Source: Forficula auricularia
Lineage: Eukaryota; Arthropoda; Insecta; Dermaptera; Forficulidae
Assembly (NCBI GenBank): GCA_024734495.1
Contig: JALMQS010000030.1
Span: 36,346,947-36,410,946 of the forward strand
Direction of reading: 5' to 3'
Length of the DNA stretch: 64,000 nucleotides
Numbering within the stretch: position 1 is the first letter of the stretch; each line of letters begins with the position of its first letter. The position numbers and the translations under genes were made by a program. A model generated the notes under the pieces. It searched no databases, was not told the DNA's origin, and saw only the letters and a program-made list of their open reading frames with translations. Of the stretch, positions 20,446 to 32,175 are shown in pieces.

Positions 20446-21690
20446 ATTTTATCATACAGGGTATGGTCAAGTATTGTAATCGTGGATGAAAAAAGTGGGT
20501 TTTTCCTTCTTTTTTTCGAAATATCTCAAAAACGGCTGAAACTATTTTGATTAAAAAAATTGAGCGAAATCATGGAATTTCGCTCTACCAAAAGCTTTAA
20601 TAAGTGAACATCGAAAAAATTATATTTTTCGAGATAATAATTGTTTTGTAAAAATGTCAGTTAGTCTGTCTGGTTGTCTGGTTGTCTGTGCGTTACCAAA
20701 TTTTTGTGGACGAGCTAGCTCAAAAAACTAGTTTGAATATCGAAACCAAATTTCACACCTAGTTTTGGTCCATTGAGATTAAGAGCTGATTAGATTTTGG
20801 TGGATATCGACCCAAAATTAAGGGGGGTGGAGGGAGGGGAGGGGTAAAAATTAAAAATCTAGGCCGCTTGAGCAAACTCAACCAAATTTTGTATACATAA
20901 TAAGTGGACCCCCAGAAGTATAAAAATGCAAAAACTAAGAGCCCAAAATGAAAGGAGGGGGTCAAAAAATGAAAATCTAGGCCATTTACTAACTCAACTA
21001 AATTTTGTATACATAATCAGTAGGAAGAGGCGACTGTGGGTCAGTGGAGAATGTTGGGTCGCTGACTCGAAGATCGCTGGTTCGAGACTGAGTCTCGGCA
21101 GATAGATATTTGCAGTCGTCTCATTTTGGAAAGTAATGGCAACCTACCAAGAGTATAATTGCGTGGGAGATAAATTTAACCTAATTTATCGCGCGGAGAA
21201 TTTACCACTGCTCGAAGCCCCTAAAACCATAGTAAATTGGATATTGAATTGTATCTAAGTTTCTGAGATTGGCTCGTGATCCCGGCTTCTTTTCCTTCTA
21301 CTCTGTTCTTTTCACGATTGAGGGGCCAGCCCATACAGGCCTTTAGGGGATGGACCTTCTGGTGTATCTCCTTCTCACATCAATATCATTAAAAAAACAA
21401 TTGCCAAGTAACCTCTCCAAATTAGCCGTTCGGAACCGGCGTTAAAAAGTAGGTCCCGTATATCTGTGTAAAACAACTAAAACACACTCAGCACAGGTAT
21501 ACGTGGAGAGGCACCGACACCCGTTTCGGGTATGGCAGTCTAAGAAGAAGTATCACTGGGACCCCAGAAGTATAAAAATGCAAAAACTAACCCCCCTACA
21601 TGATTATACATAATTTTAGGGACCAGGTTGTATGGTAAACTCAAGTGGATGGCTACATCAGAACACGTCAGCTTATTTTTAATAAAATAA
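20446..21690 (+). mobile_element. Family A element split by a SINE
   Basis: Starts with ACAGGGTATGGTCAAGTATTG after 20453, runs through the GACGAGCTAGCTC and TTGGTCCATTGAG blocks and part of the internal repeat, and breaks off near 21019 inside the ATAATCAGT motif. It resumes near 21548 at CACTGGGACCCC and reaches the AACACGTCAGCTTATTT end near 21676. Confidence 0.65.
21020..21546 (+). mobile_element. tRNA-derived SINE with RTE-type tail
   Basis: A-box-like TGGGTCAGTGG (21037-21047) and B-box-like GGTTCGAGACT (21079-21089) head a ~525-bp unit that ends in TAAGAAGAAG. That tail matches the 3' tail of the RTE-type LINE scrap at 63.95 kb, suggesting the SINE borrows its machinery. It interrupts family A. 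Confidence 0.6.
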
Positions 21691-22262
21691 AAATCTTTTG
21701 GATTTTTATTTTTCAACTTTGAAAGAGTAATTTTCAAAATACATGTATATTACATATAACATTCCCATTGAAATTGTAAATATTTGTACAAAACATATTT
21801 CAGATTGTCAGATGTTTTCACATTAATATGTGAGTTGCTTAAAATTTTGAACTAGCTGCAATTCAGTTTAAATTTCTGGCCAATCATTCTCTGCTTAAAG
21901 AGGGATATCAAAGCTGCCTTCCTGGGGTACGTTACTCGACGTTTTGACATTGTGGTGAGCTATGTGTCTGTGAGACTGATGATGGCACATCGCTGTCGAA
22001 ACGTCTCTCAATGACAATAAAGTATATTTAAAAAAAAAATGATATTATCAAGTATAATTGATTATCCCCACCTGTATCATAGAGAAATTTACTACTCAAA
22101 GTTCTGACTATATAAAATATTTATTTGTTAGGCATTATCAAACAAATACACAAAAATAACATTTAATTTTTAGTAAATTATGTAAGAACGAAATGAGTAA
22201 TTTTTTTAAGGACTTTATAACAAAATAAAAGCTGAATTTAATTTTTAAAGCTATCCATAGGT
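21691..22262 (+). other. Stretch with one hammerhead-like motif
   Basis: At 21976-22007 there is CTGATGA, one T, a GGCA/TGTC stem, GAAAC and GTCTC, followed by AATGACAATAAAGTAT and an A-run. This looks like the 3' end of another PLE-type unit. The rest is AT-rich and unassigned. Confidence 0.35.
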
Positions 22263-23145
22263 CATGTCAGTTTTTACTTTACCATACAGGGTATTGTCAA
22301 GTATTGTAATTGTGCATGAAAATAGTGGTTTTTTCCTTATTTTTTTTCGAAATATCTCCCAAACGGCTGAAACTATTTTGATTAAAAAAATTGAGCGAAA
22401 CCATGGCATTTCGATCTACAAAAAAACTCTAATAAGTGAACTTCTAAAAAATTATCAAGTAGCTCTGATCATTTTAATATATCTATTTGCATGTCAAATA
22501 TACAAACAGATATATTTTATTATTAGAAAGGAGAAATCTTATGAAAAACTCACTTATCTTATAAATATCGAGACTTGGAGTGGACACCAGGTGAACTCTA
22601 TTTATACTTTTGAAAAAAATGAAGAAAAGGATAGGAAATACTAGTAGAAATTTAGAATTTATTTTAATAAAAAAAATTTAGGGGAAATTATCAAGTAGCT
22701 CTGATCATTTTAATATATCTATTTGAATGTCAAATATACAAACAGATATATTTTATTATTAGAATGGAGAAATCTTATGAAAAACTTTCGAGATAATTTT
22801 TGTGGACGAGCTAGCTCAAAAACTAGTATGAATATCGAAACCAAATTTCACAAGTAGTTTTGGTCCATTGAGATTAAGAGCTGATAAGATTTTGGTGCAT
22901 ATTGACCCAAAATTAAAGGGGTCGGGGGTTAAAAATTAAAAATCTAGGCCATTTGACCAAACTCAACCAAATTTTGTATGCATAATCAGTGGGACCCCAG
23001 GAGTCTAAAATGCACAAGCTAACCCCCTCCCCTACATGATTATAAATAATTTTATCAAATATTAAATATAAGTGAGGGGCCAGATTGTATGGCAATGTCA
23101 AGTGGATGGCCACATCAGAACACGTCAGCTTATTTCTGTTGTTTT
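22263..23145 (+). mobile_element. Family A element with internal insertion
   Basis: Starts at ACTTTACCATACAGGG (22276), is interrupted after about 22448, resumes near 22795 at TTTTTGTGGACGAGCTAGC, and ends at AACACGTCAGCTTATTT near 23135. The 126-codon + ORF at 22264 spans repeat and insert and is not supported as a gene. Confidence 0.6.
22449..22786 (+). repeat. 102-bp direct repeat bracketing a 134-bp segment
   Basis: 22449-22550 and 22685-22786 are near-identical (AAATTATCAAGTAGCTCTG to AATCTTATGAAAAACT), with few differences. The spacer holds a short coding-like stretch and a stop. It could be a tandem duplication or a pair of short terminal repeats within the family A copy. Confidence 0.6.
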
Positions 23146-23854
23146 TGGATTTGACTTTTAATTCGCTTTCCCTGAGCATAAAAATATTCTGAGAATATTT
23201 TTTTTTTGTGAACGGCCACTATTTCTCTTTTGATGTAATGAGGTTCTTACTTGTTATAAATGAATTTAATTTCAAATATAAAAAAAAAAAAAAAAAAAAT
23301 GAAAAAATCCTATATTTCCATATAAGACACTGAGGGCAAGCAATTCGATAATAAAATGCGATGAGGTAAAAATGCACGCTGTCCTTCTAATTTGTATTCT
23401 ATTTTCCGAAGGATCATAAAAATGTTTTCCTTTAAAACTGCAAAACCTCTGGTGCTTCTAAAGACCACATTTGTAGCATTTTTCCAAAAACAACATATTT
23501 TCATCAATTCAGATTTTTTAACTCTAGTCTTATTTATTCACTAAAGAATAGAAATATTTTTTTTTGAAATATGTATATTTTGAGCTCCTGGATTTATAAA
23601 AATGTAGGTAGTTGCTTTTTACTTTCACATTTCTATAAAATGTAGTAATGTGAAGTTTTGCAATGGCCATAGTCTGGGTCCTGACTCTTTAAGAGCTTGT
23701 ATCTCAGGGATGAACAAAGTTAATTTCATTTTGTAACTTCTAGGTGGAAGGAATCGATGCCCTTAATAGTTGAAAATCGAATTTAGGACATAAAACCGGA
23801 AGATATGGTCCCGAGAGGCCAAAAAGGGGCCAAAAATCCATTGGTGTGCGTACT
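23146..23854. other. Gene-free stretch with poly(A) run
   Basis: A 20-base A-run lies at 23280-23299. The remainder is AT-rich; 23640-23850 reads like the leader of the tandem unit that follows. Confidence 0.3.
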
Positions 23855-24545
23855 TATGTACCCCATCTGCGTTTCGCAACCATAAATCTCAGATCTACGA
23901 AGTTCGAAACTTAAGCTCGATATAGGCTATAAGGAGTATAGCAAGCCTTTGGTTGAAATCGGAACACCGAAAATGGACATTTACATGAAAGATTTTTCGT
24001 TTTTTTTTCTCATAAACGGCTCTAACGATTTTTTTTTAAATTAGTGTATTTATCAAGTGTTATGAGTTATTAGTTGTGTCAAATTTTTAATACGATTGAA
24101 ATAAAGGAAATCGGTGTAAGGTAGGAGTGTCGTAAAATAAATATTCTCGTCTTCGGAAAGTCGCAGGGCCTTAAAACTTAAGCTATCTAGAGGCTACAAG
24201 AAGTATAACAAGATTTTGGCTAAAATAGAAAAACCGGAAGTTGATGTTTACGTAAGTAAGAATGTACCCCCGCCTGCGTTTCGCAACTATAAGTCTCAGA
24301 GATACGAAATTCGAAACTTAAGCTTGAAATAGGCTAGGAGTACATCAAGCTTTTGGTTGAAATCGGAAGACAGGAAGTGGAAATTTACATGAAAGATTTT
24401 TCGATTTTTTTTTTGATTTTCTCAAAAACGGCTCTAACGATTTTTTTAAAAATTACTGTATTTATCAAGTGTCATGAGTTAATAGCTGTGTCAAATTTTT
24501 AATCCGATTGAATTAAAGGAAGGGGTTTAAGGTAGGAGTGTCTTT
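23855..24545 (+). repeat. Two tandem ~410-bp units
   Basis: The GTACCCC...CTGCGTTTCGCAAC start occurs at about 23855 and 24266, and each unit carries ATGAAAGATTTTTCG, AAACGGCTCTAACGATTTTT and TGAGTTA. The body matches the Helitron-like element at 9320-9580. No coding frame survives. Confidence 0.6.
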
Positions 24546-24604
24546 ATAAATAAAATTTATAATTCCAGCAGAGGACACACTCTTTTATTGTCTCCTTCAT
24601 TATA

Positions 24605-24830
24605 GTTTTTTTATTAGAACTTGGAATAAGAATAAAAAAAGTTCCTTTTGAAACTAAATGTTCACTTTTTATGAATCACACCGCTTACTTGACCCCTCAG
24701 GAGTATATGTTTCAAATTTCAAATCAAACGGTTAAGACGTTAAATTTGGAAGTCGGTGAACATGAGATATAGATTCCAAAAAATATTATATTGATTAATA
24801 AATTAATAATTATTTTTGTATCAGAAAAAA
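24605..24830 (+). repeat. Dispersed repeat, pair with 43.46 kb
   Basis: ATTAGAACTTGGAATA, GTTCACTTTTTATGAATCA, CCGCTTACTTG and GAGTATATGTTTCAAATT all recur in the same order and strand at 43465-43660. Function unknown. Confidence 0.5.
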
Positions 24831-24887
24831 AATTGATAGCTAGATAATTGGGTCTAGTAGATCAATTCATTGGAAATGATATTTAAT

Positions 24888-26035
24888 TGAAAAGTTTTTG
24901 TTTTGCCGAGAGTACCAGAGTTCTTGATTGACAAAGAGAAACAAAGAAGTTGTCCTCTGCTTGATGCAAGTAGACATACACACATATATATATAGAAATT
25001 ATATATCTGTATATATGTTATTTATTTGTTTGAGACTATATTTTCGAAGACTTGGTCTTCATCATCAGTCTTTTTTAATTATAAATATTATTTTTCATGG
25101 GGTCAATACCGTATGGATATTGAAAATTTTGGATCTTTACTTAGCTGGGAGCCAGTTAAAATTAAAATCAACTTCCAGTTCACATTCATATTTAACCATA
25201 TGAATCCCTTTTTGTAACAAAGAGCAGACGGATAATGGAAAGGGGGGGGGGATTTCCTTTTTCCCCTTTCTTTTATCTAAAATTGTTTGTTTTTTGACAG
25301 AAAACATTCTAAGTAAATTGCTATTTGATAATCCAATTTTGCTGTTCAAACAAAGATCTGAATTTTTATTGAATGATTTCAAAATTTCTAAGATTCAATT
25401 GCCCTTATTAATTTTGAGTTTCTTTCTGTTTTTATTAATCTAAATCCTGTGCCTTCCGGAAAAGAGTGATTGTTTGAATTTAAATGTTCAGCTAAATAAT
25501 TCTCTTTTTTAGGATTTCTAAAATCTCTGAAGTGTTCACTTAATATAATTTTTAGATTCTTTTGTCTTTTACCTACATAGATCGCGTCACAATCTTTGCA
25601 TTTCAAACTATAAACTCCTTCTTTTTCTAAAGTATATTGGGCAATTTGTCCTTTTTATTTCCCTAGACTAATTGATGTTTTGAATCCTAATTTTTTTCAT
25701 TTTCTGTTTTAATTTTTCCGAAATTTGTCCATAATATGTGAGAACTATCTTAGAGTTTTCTTTTTCACTCTTTTGTGAATATATTGATTCAAGAGTTGAT
25801 TTTTAAATTTTTTATATAACAGCTGGTCTATGAGGCTTTTTTCGTACCCATTTTTTACTGCGATTTCTTTAATTATCTCTAATTCTTGTGAATATGCTTT
25901 TTTCTGAAACTATAGTTTCAAACAAATAAATAAAATATATACAGATATATAATTTCGATATATATGTGTGTATGTTTATTTGCATCAAGCAGAGGACAAC
26001 CTTTTAGTTTCTCTTTGGGAAATGATATTGTTTAT
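24888..26035 (-). mobile_element. Penelope-like element with inverted terminal repeats and GIY-YIG relic
   Basis: A terminal segment at 24888-25250 and its inverted counterpart at about 25910-26035 enclose coding remnants on the minus strand. The terminal blocks are those of the 8.2- and 59.6-kb copies. Both arms carry the hammerhead region, altered here (GAAAA in place of GAAAC in the left arm; truncated in the right). This inverted arrangement with a 5'-truncated copy is characteristic of PLEs. Confidence 0.7.
25137..25905 (-). pseudogene. PLE polyprotein C-terminus with GIY-YIG endonuclease
   Basis: Read on the minus strand: a linker with KAYSQELEIIKEIAVKNGYE near 25900-25840; several stops; then an open stretch (about 25655-25388) with KCKDCDAIYVGK, followed by SEHFRDF and AEHLNSNNHSF, the Cys pair, YVG and later residues of a PLE GIY-YIG domain. 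The usual GIY is replaced by the AIYVG form. A one-base loss relative to the 60-kb copy creates a stop after RAIES. The tail continues in another frame to 25137. The enzyme would nick target DNA for reverse transcription in the nucleus. This copy is inactive and its reverse transcriptase is missing. Confidence 0.7.
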
Positions 26036-26611
26036 TTTCTGACTAATGAATTTCTCATGGTGGCTAATAGTGTTGATGATGTTCCCTACCCTAATTCATC
26101 TTGATTCAATTTATCGTTATTGGTTTGGGTTGTATAACAGATCTTGTTAGGATGTTTCATAATCCAAATACATTAATTTACCTGGGAGCGGGAGTCGAAT
26201 ATCGAGGCTTTTTGTTCGTATTATTGGTACACGTCCATTCCATTGGCTTGTATCTAATTTAGTAGAATTGAGAAGGAAGAGTTATAGACGTGGTGCAGAA
26301 GGGTCCGTCTTCTGTCCGGGGTGTAGTCTGATTGTAGCCTGTAGCATGTTGCTACATTTGCTTACAATGCTTGGGCCGTGTGTCGGACAGCGGGACGTCT
26401 GCAGAGGGTCTGCAGACCTTCAGCTCGTCACTGATAAATAAGCATATGTCACAATAAGTGACTATTTCATTCTGGCAGCTGGCATTCGAAACCAAAATGA
26501 TTTTAATTAATTACCGATGGCCGAAAAAATAGACATTTTATTTTGTACTCTGATTTCCATTCGAAGATCGTCCAATGGACCTATAAATATGTCACGAGAG
26601 GAGGTAAAATA
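26036..26611. other. Candidate unique host DNA
   Basis: 26170-26420 is GC-richer than its surroundings with no second copy seen. The frames are short. It could contain regulatory DNA or a non-coding exon, but nothing in it decides this. Confidence 0.3.
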
Positions 26612-27935
26612 ATTTTTATGAAAAAAAATCCGACTTTCAAAAAAACTAAATTCAACAAATAAAATAATAAGAAATCAAAATTATAAAATGCACTAAAAGG
26701 TATAAAATAATTATCTAATTTAGTTACAACTAAACGACGAAATATTCACATAAAATCACTTTTTGAAGTCGGTGCCAAAAATATACATTTTATGAATCGC
26801 ACTCGACGGATCTTTCTTAGTACGTTTGGCGGGTACGCTCGCTCATATAGTTTGTTTAGTACCGACTTCAAAAAGTGATTTCATGTTAATATTAGGTCAT
26901 TTAGTTGTAACTAAATTAGATAATTATTTTATACCTTTTAGTGAATTTTATTTGATTTTTGGGTTCTTATTATTTTATTTGTTGCATTTAGTTTTTTTGA
27001 AGTCGGTTTTATTTTTTTTTTTTTATAAAAATTATTTTTATTTATATCTTTTTAGTGATATTATTAATATTGGTTTAATATAATAGCTTCCCATGCATCT
27101 CGTAAGAGAAAGCGTCGGACGAATGAATCAGAAAATGATATAATTTTATTAAACCAATTATTTTACATGAATTAATGTATACATTGTTTTTGAGCTTCGA
27201 CTCCGGAGATTACTTCTCCACCATCGACTGTCCTTGATCATCTTTTTAGTCCTTGTTTTTAATAAGAGGAAAAAACTAATTAAATAAAAAACATCTTTTC
27301 CGATAATTATTCAAATTCCATTATCAATCTCTCCCGTGTTCTCCAGTTCAATCCAGAAAATGATAATAAAATTCAACTCATAAATAGAGAAATTATCTCG
27401 AAACGTTAGCGGGTTTTAAATGAATGTTTTAAGTTTTTTTTTATAAAAGATTTTATTTATTATAATTTCGATTATTTGCTCATAAGAATTGGAGATTTAC
27501 GTTATTTCGTCATTGATCATATCATCAGAACTTGACCATATTAATATGGAACCACCTCTAAAGTACCCCTTTCCAATGAAAAAAGAATCATCGAAATCGG
27601 TCCACGTGGCAAAAGTTCTCTCTCAAAATACTTAAAAATGAATAAATAAATAAATAATTAAGTATCTTGACTATCTTGGAGCTATACTGATCCAAAGGCA
27701 GTAAGAATGATAAAAATCGGTTCATAAACAAAGAAGTTATGCCTGAACAAACATAACAAAAAAGGTGCAATACCAATGAAATTCATATTTTTACAAATCG
27801 GAAACTAGACTGAACCCAATGCAAAAAAATAATCAATATCGGTTCACAATTGGCGAAGATATGAAGTAACATAGACACACACACACAAAATCAGTCGAAT
27901 TGAGAACCTCCTCATTTCTTGAAGTCGATTAAAAA
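26612..27935 (-). mobile_element. Family B element, long copy
   Basis: The foldback part (26612-27025) has GAAGTCGG-type ends, the TTAGTTGTAACTAAATTAGA block in both orientations, and CGCTCATATAG near the centre. The remainder to 27932 holds CATCTCGTAAGAGAAAGCG, TCATATCATCAGAACTTGACC and TCAGTCGAATTGAGAACCTC, and corresponds to 51274-51960 in reverse. It is non-coding; short ORFs on both strands are chance. Confidence 0.6.
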
Positions 27936-28631
27936 ACAATGTCACATTTTTATTAGACCTTGAATGTTTTTGTTTTTGTTTTTCGGTTCAAAAATCAAAG
28001 TCTACTTTTTCTATACACATATAAAGAAATTATTGGATTAAGTAATTTATTTGTTAATTTTTAATTTTAATTGAAGCACTGACTATCAACTATTATATTG
28101 TTTGTGAAGAAAATTATTCTATTATTACTATTTTAAAAGTTCCTCAGTGAGAACAATTTTTATTTGTCTAAAACTCTTCTGAACTTGTCTTTGACATGCT
28201 TGAACTGGAATCACCTTCTATCCGCTCCCTTTTGGGAAAATCATTCATTTTAATTGCCCCTTGAAACTATGCAACAATAATTTTATTTCCTTTCGAGAAC
28301 CATAATAAACTTTACAAAACAATTTTTTTTTTATTTAGAAGTATTTAAAATAACTGATAATAATTTAAAAATTTAAAGAGATCCTCTTGAAATTTTGAAG
28401 TCGATCTTATACAAAATTAGCGGAACGTGTACCTAATAAAGAAAATTTTATAAAATTTAAAGAAAATGTGAAATTTGAGGAAAAATCAATATTTAAGTGA
28501 GTTATTAAAAGAAATAAAAGTAAGATTAAAAATAATATTTTAACAAATTAATCAAGAAACTAAAAGATACGAGTCATCGCTTTAAATCAAATTATAGCTT
28601 TTTTTGTTCCGCTAATTTTGTTCATGAGTAT
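27936..28631. other. AT-rich stretch
   Basis: No repeat end or exon recognised. Frames are short. Confidence 0.3.
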
Positions 28632-29070
28632 ATTTATGAAAATACTCTAAATGTTTGAAATTTTAGGAATGCGAAACATCCACAGCATCCATAGACCACA
28701 CGCCACTGATAGATATATTGCTTAGAAAGAACATATAGTATAATAAAATAATTATCTAATTTAGTTACAACTAAACGGCGAAATATTAACATGAAATCAC
28801 TTTTTGAAGTCGGTGTCAAACAAACTATATAAGCGAGTGTACCAGCCAAACGTACTAAGTAAGATCCGCCTAGTGCGATTCATAAAATGTACCTATATGT
28901 TTGGTATAGACTTCAAAATGTGATTTCATTTAACAATTTTATCGTTTAGTTGTAACTAAATTAGATAATTATTTTATACCTTTTAGTGCATTTTATTTTA
29001 TTTTTGAATTCTTATTATTTTATTTCTAGCATTTAAGTCAGTTTTATTTTTTTTTATAAAAATTTTATGT
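28632..29070 (-). mobile_element. Family B foldback fused to a CACAGCATCCAT repeat
   Basis: 28632-28730 matches 56815-56905 (GAAATTTTAGG, ATCCACAGCATCCAT, ACGCCA). From 28741 the family B foldback follows, with its centre near 28850. It lacks the longer non-foldback half. Confidence 0.55.
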
Positions 29071-29865
29071 TTTTTTTTATAAAAAACAAATTCCATTTAA
29101 TATGATAAAATAGAAAATGCCAAATAATTATTCTTAGGATGGAATAATTAATCCCTTCTGGCTGGCTGGTGGGAGTATCCTATTTGAGAAGTGTGTATAA
29201 TGAAGGCTAGGGTTTTTTGGGGACATGACCCGGTCCATGTTTATTTAAAAGCGCTCTCTCTCTCTCTGACGGAAAAATGCATTTTCCAAACTTAGCCGTC
29301 GGGCATCGGAAGGCTTTTAAAAATTACCCGTTGGCCCGAGTTCATTTTCGATTGTGCATCGGAGGAAATTTAATATATTATCGTGGATGAGGGTTCTCTC
29401 TCTCCTGACTGTGATTGATGCTGATGTGTGACCCGCGATGTTCCCATGTCAGTCAATGACATTTCATTTGAGCAGCTCGAATCCCAGGAACAGGAACACC
29501 TCGTCTGCATCCGCATGCAGCTCCACCCTCCACCCTCCACCCTTCAACCACCACCCTCCACCCTCACCCATCATCGAAACTTTCCTAGAATATTTTCCAT
29601 CCAGTTGTTGTGGTATCCGATGAAACATTTATTTCTACTCATTTATGATATTTCTAGTCTGTTGTATGTATTTGCAATTTTTGCTCAAAACCCCTCGCTA
29701 CTCTTGTTCTCTAAATAATACATTCAATTCCGCTTTTGGCACTAGCTAGCCTTTGGCTCGCTCATCTGCTGAAAAGAAAATAAATAAACTACAATAAATT
29801 TTTCGAATACGTTTTATTAATAACACATATAATAATTAATAGAGATTGTGGTGTTGGTGCAAGGT
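29071..29865 (+). other. Mixed intergenic stretch with CACCCTCC repeats
   Basis: 29140-29560 is GC-richer and apparently single-copy. 29520-29570 is a (CCACCCT)n-like low-complexity run, and a (CT)n run lies at 29255-29267. The 96-codon ORF at 29428-29718 runs through that low complexity and shows no domain. Possible unique host DNA. Confidence 0.3.
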
Positions 29866-30439
29866 GAAACATCTATATAAATAAAAATGTACTGTTACGC
29901 TTAAGTGATACGTTGAAGGATCTCCGAAAGTTCTTCGCCGATTTCTTTGAAATTTCCACACAACATTTCATTAAAATACACGAGTGTTTTTAATAGATAT
30001 CACACCTATGGCATGCAAAAAATATTTTTTGGGGGAAACAACGCCAGCGCCTCTCTGGGGGTAAAAGCAAACAAACAAGATGGCCCATAATAGCTTTTTG
30101 GAAATCTTTCAACTGTCAATATTATTTTTGGTTAAGCGAACAATTTTGACTGTTTTAATACTTTTTCTATAATTATTTGCATTTTCAATTTATTTTCAAA
30201 ACCATTATTATTTTTTAAATATATTTAAATTTTTGATCAAATCAATTTTGACAGGTAAGCAATATATAATCATTCATTATCTATATAAATTTTAACCATA
30301 AAACGAGACGCTTCTCACCAGGGGTTAGGTGATGCCGGGCCGAAGGCACGGGCGTCAGCTATCTTTAATAAAGATAAAAGTAAATAAATATTATATCAAA
30401 TATTCATTTACTATGAGTTAGGATTTCTAGGTCACTTGT
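29866..30439 (+). repeat. Unassigned repeat-like stretch
   Basis: Opens with ATCTATATAAATAAAAATG and TGAAATTTCCACACAACATT, sequence typical of eroded dispersed elements, and includes a GC-rich block at 30305-30355 resembling the family C inner end (CCGGGCCGAAGGCACGGGCG). No second full copy is in this window. Confidence 0.35.
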
Positions 30440-30740
30440 TTATTTATTCATTTTTTCAACGGCTAAAAACCTCAATTTACAAAATTATAAAATTATACAC
30501 CAACAATACTCATTACATACATCAACATCATATATTGCATAATTATACACCAGGATTACATTAATTATTCATAAATAAGTGTTAGGTTCTTGAATAAAGC
30601 CGCTACCTTATTAATTTTCAAAGAAAATCCCTGAGGGTTAACCAATTTTTGTGCTAACTCATTTTAACATTGAGAGAGTCTAAAGACAGTATTTCTTTCA
30701 GAATGTCTACTACAAGGCATCTCTGGATAAAATGGCATTA
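30440..30740 (-). repeat. Family F repeat, copy 1
   Basis: Shares TTTTCAACGGCTA, CAATTTACAAAATTATAAAA and GAATAAAGCCGC with 61873-62069. Its minus-strand reading has a LINE 3'-end look (short terminal frame, then AT-rich tail), but I cannot name the family. Confidence 0.45.
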
Positions 30741-30905
30741 TACTTGTAATAATAATAATAAATCTTTATTAGCTATTTCTGCTATATATCATACAATTAA
30801 CAAATATATGGATTTTTTTTAAATGAGAAGCCTATCCATTCTTACTTAAGCAAGGCTAAATGAGCTATATTAAAACTTTCAAATGAATAAATTTTAAAGA
30901 ATTTA

Positions 30906-31482
30906 AAAAATTAAAAAAAGTACCATCTTACTCTAGAGTAAAGTACTTTAAAATATAATTTTACTAAAAACTTTATTTAACCTTTTTTGTGGTCCCCAAG
31001 GTACTTAATTAGGATATTAAATTTCATCAAAATTGGTTAAGTCATTTTCAAGATATTTAGAAAAAAACTAAAAAGTACTGAAATAAAGTACTAATGTTTG
31101 TGGGCCGATATGTACCAAAAACTAATCAGCGCTTCATTTTGTTAAACTAATGGTAGGTTTTCAATTTCATTTCAATCGGTGTAACGGTGTGGAAAAAATC
31201 GTGGGCCAAAAAAACGATAACATACATCCATCCATACATACATACATACATCCGCACGCACTAAATGAAAAAATCGCACTTTTTGGCCTCTCGACGAGAC
31301 CCCATGTAATTTTTGGCAAAACCGTCACGTGCTAAAATTCAACCTAATTGAATACTACAATTTGTGACTTTAATTTAGTCCATGGGTTCCGTAGTCTTTA
31401 CCTGAGGACCCTTTGAAGCCACGCTTGCCCCGAGAGCGATTGCAATACTTTACCCATGCTTTGCATTGGATAAAGTAAAAAG
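30906..31482 (-). mobile_element. Family G element, copy 2
   Basis: Reverse complement of 4385-4960 over its whole length, ending in CCCATGCTTTGCATTGGATA then AAGTAAAA. A CATA/CATC microsatellite at 31222-31255 differs in length from copy 1. The 61-codon ORF is the copy-1 antisense ORF sequence and is not a gene. Confidence 0.65.
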
Positions 31483-32175
31483 ATAGGGATAAATAATATA
31501 TTCTAAAATATAACATGTAATAATAAACATACAAAATTATAATATACAATACATTAAAATAAATAAATATACACATAATATATATACACATGTATACATA
31601 CATACTACAAGGCCAGTACCCAGGGTCTGAACCCCCCCCCCCCCGAAATATATCTATCTATTTTTTTTTTTTAGATTTAATATAATTTTTTTATCTTGAC
31701 ACAGTCTTAAAAATCAAAACAATGAATTATATGGAAAAATGTTTCAAATAAAAGTTTATTTATATCGAGGCGGAAACTAAACTACCCTATTGTTTGTTTT
31801 GACCTAGAACAAGCTTTCAAGGGTAGTTCGGTCTTGGGATAATTTATAGCTCAATAATAATGATAATTAGACCTCTATTTTGCTATAGCGTCACCATATT
31901 CTACAATAAAAACTGAACAACTTTCATAAGAACTATTTTTTTTGTGAGGGTTGTTTGCATAAATGAAACCTCCGTAATCAATATGGGATCTTACCAATGA
32001 GTTATAAATAAGTTTCAAAATTTTTGGCTCCGCCCCTCACCATACTCTTCTGAGATTTTTTTTTTAATTTAATATATATAAAGAGTTCACTTTGCTTTTT
32101 TAAACAATTTAAAAACATTTTTAACAGCCTGGGTAATTAGTTTTTTATATAAATATTAATTTAAATATTTAAAAT
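31483..32175 (+). repeat. Repeat E and AT-rich flank
   Basis: 31680-31850 (TTATCTTGACACAGTCTTA, TTCAAATAAAAGTTTATTTA, GAACAAGCTTTCAAGGGTA) recurs at 61262-61405. A C-run lies at 31628-31645. The flanks are AT-rich and unassigned. Confidence 0.45.

Noticed and set aside
22264..22644. A 126-codon ORF
   Set aside because: Its start lies in the family A terminal repeat and the other copies do not keep the frame.
29428..29718. A 96-codon ORF with a proline-rich segment
   Set aside because: The proline-rich part is a CCACCCT low-complexity run and no domain flanks it.
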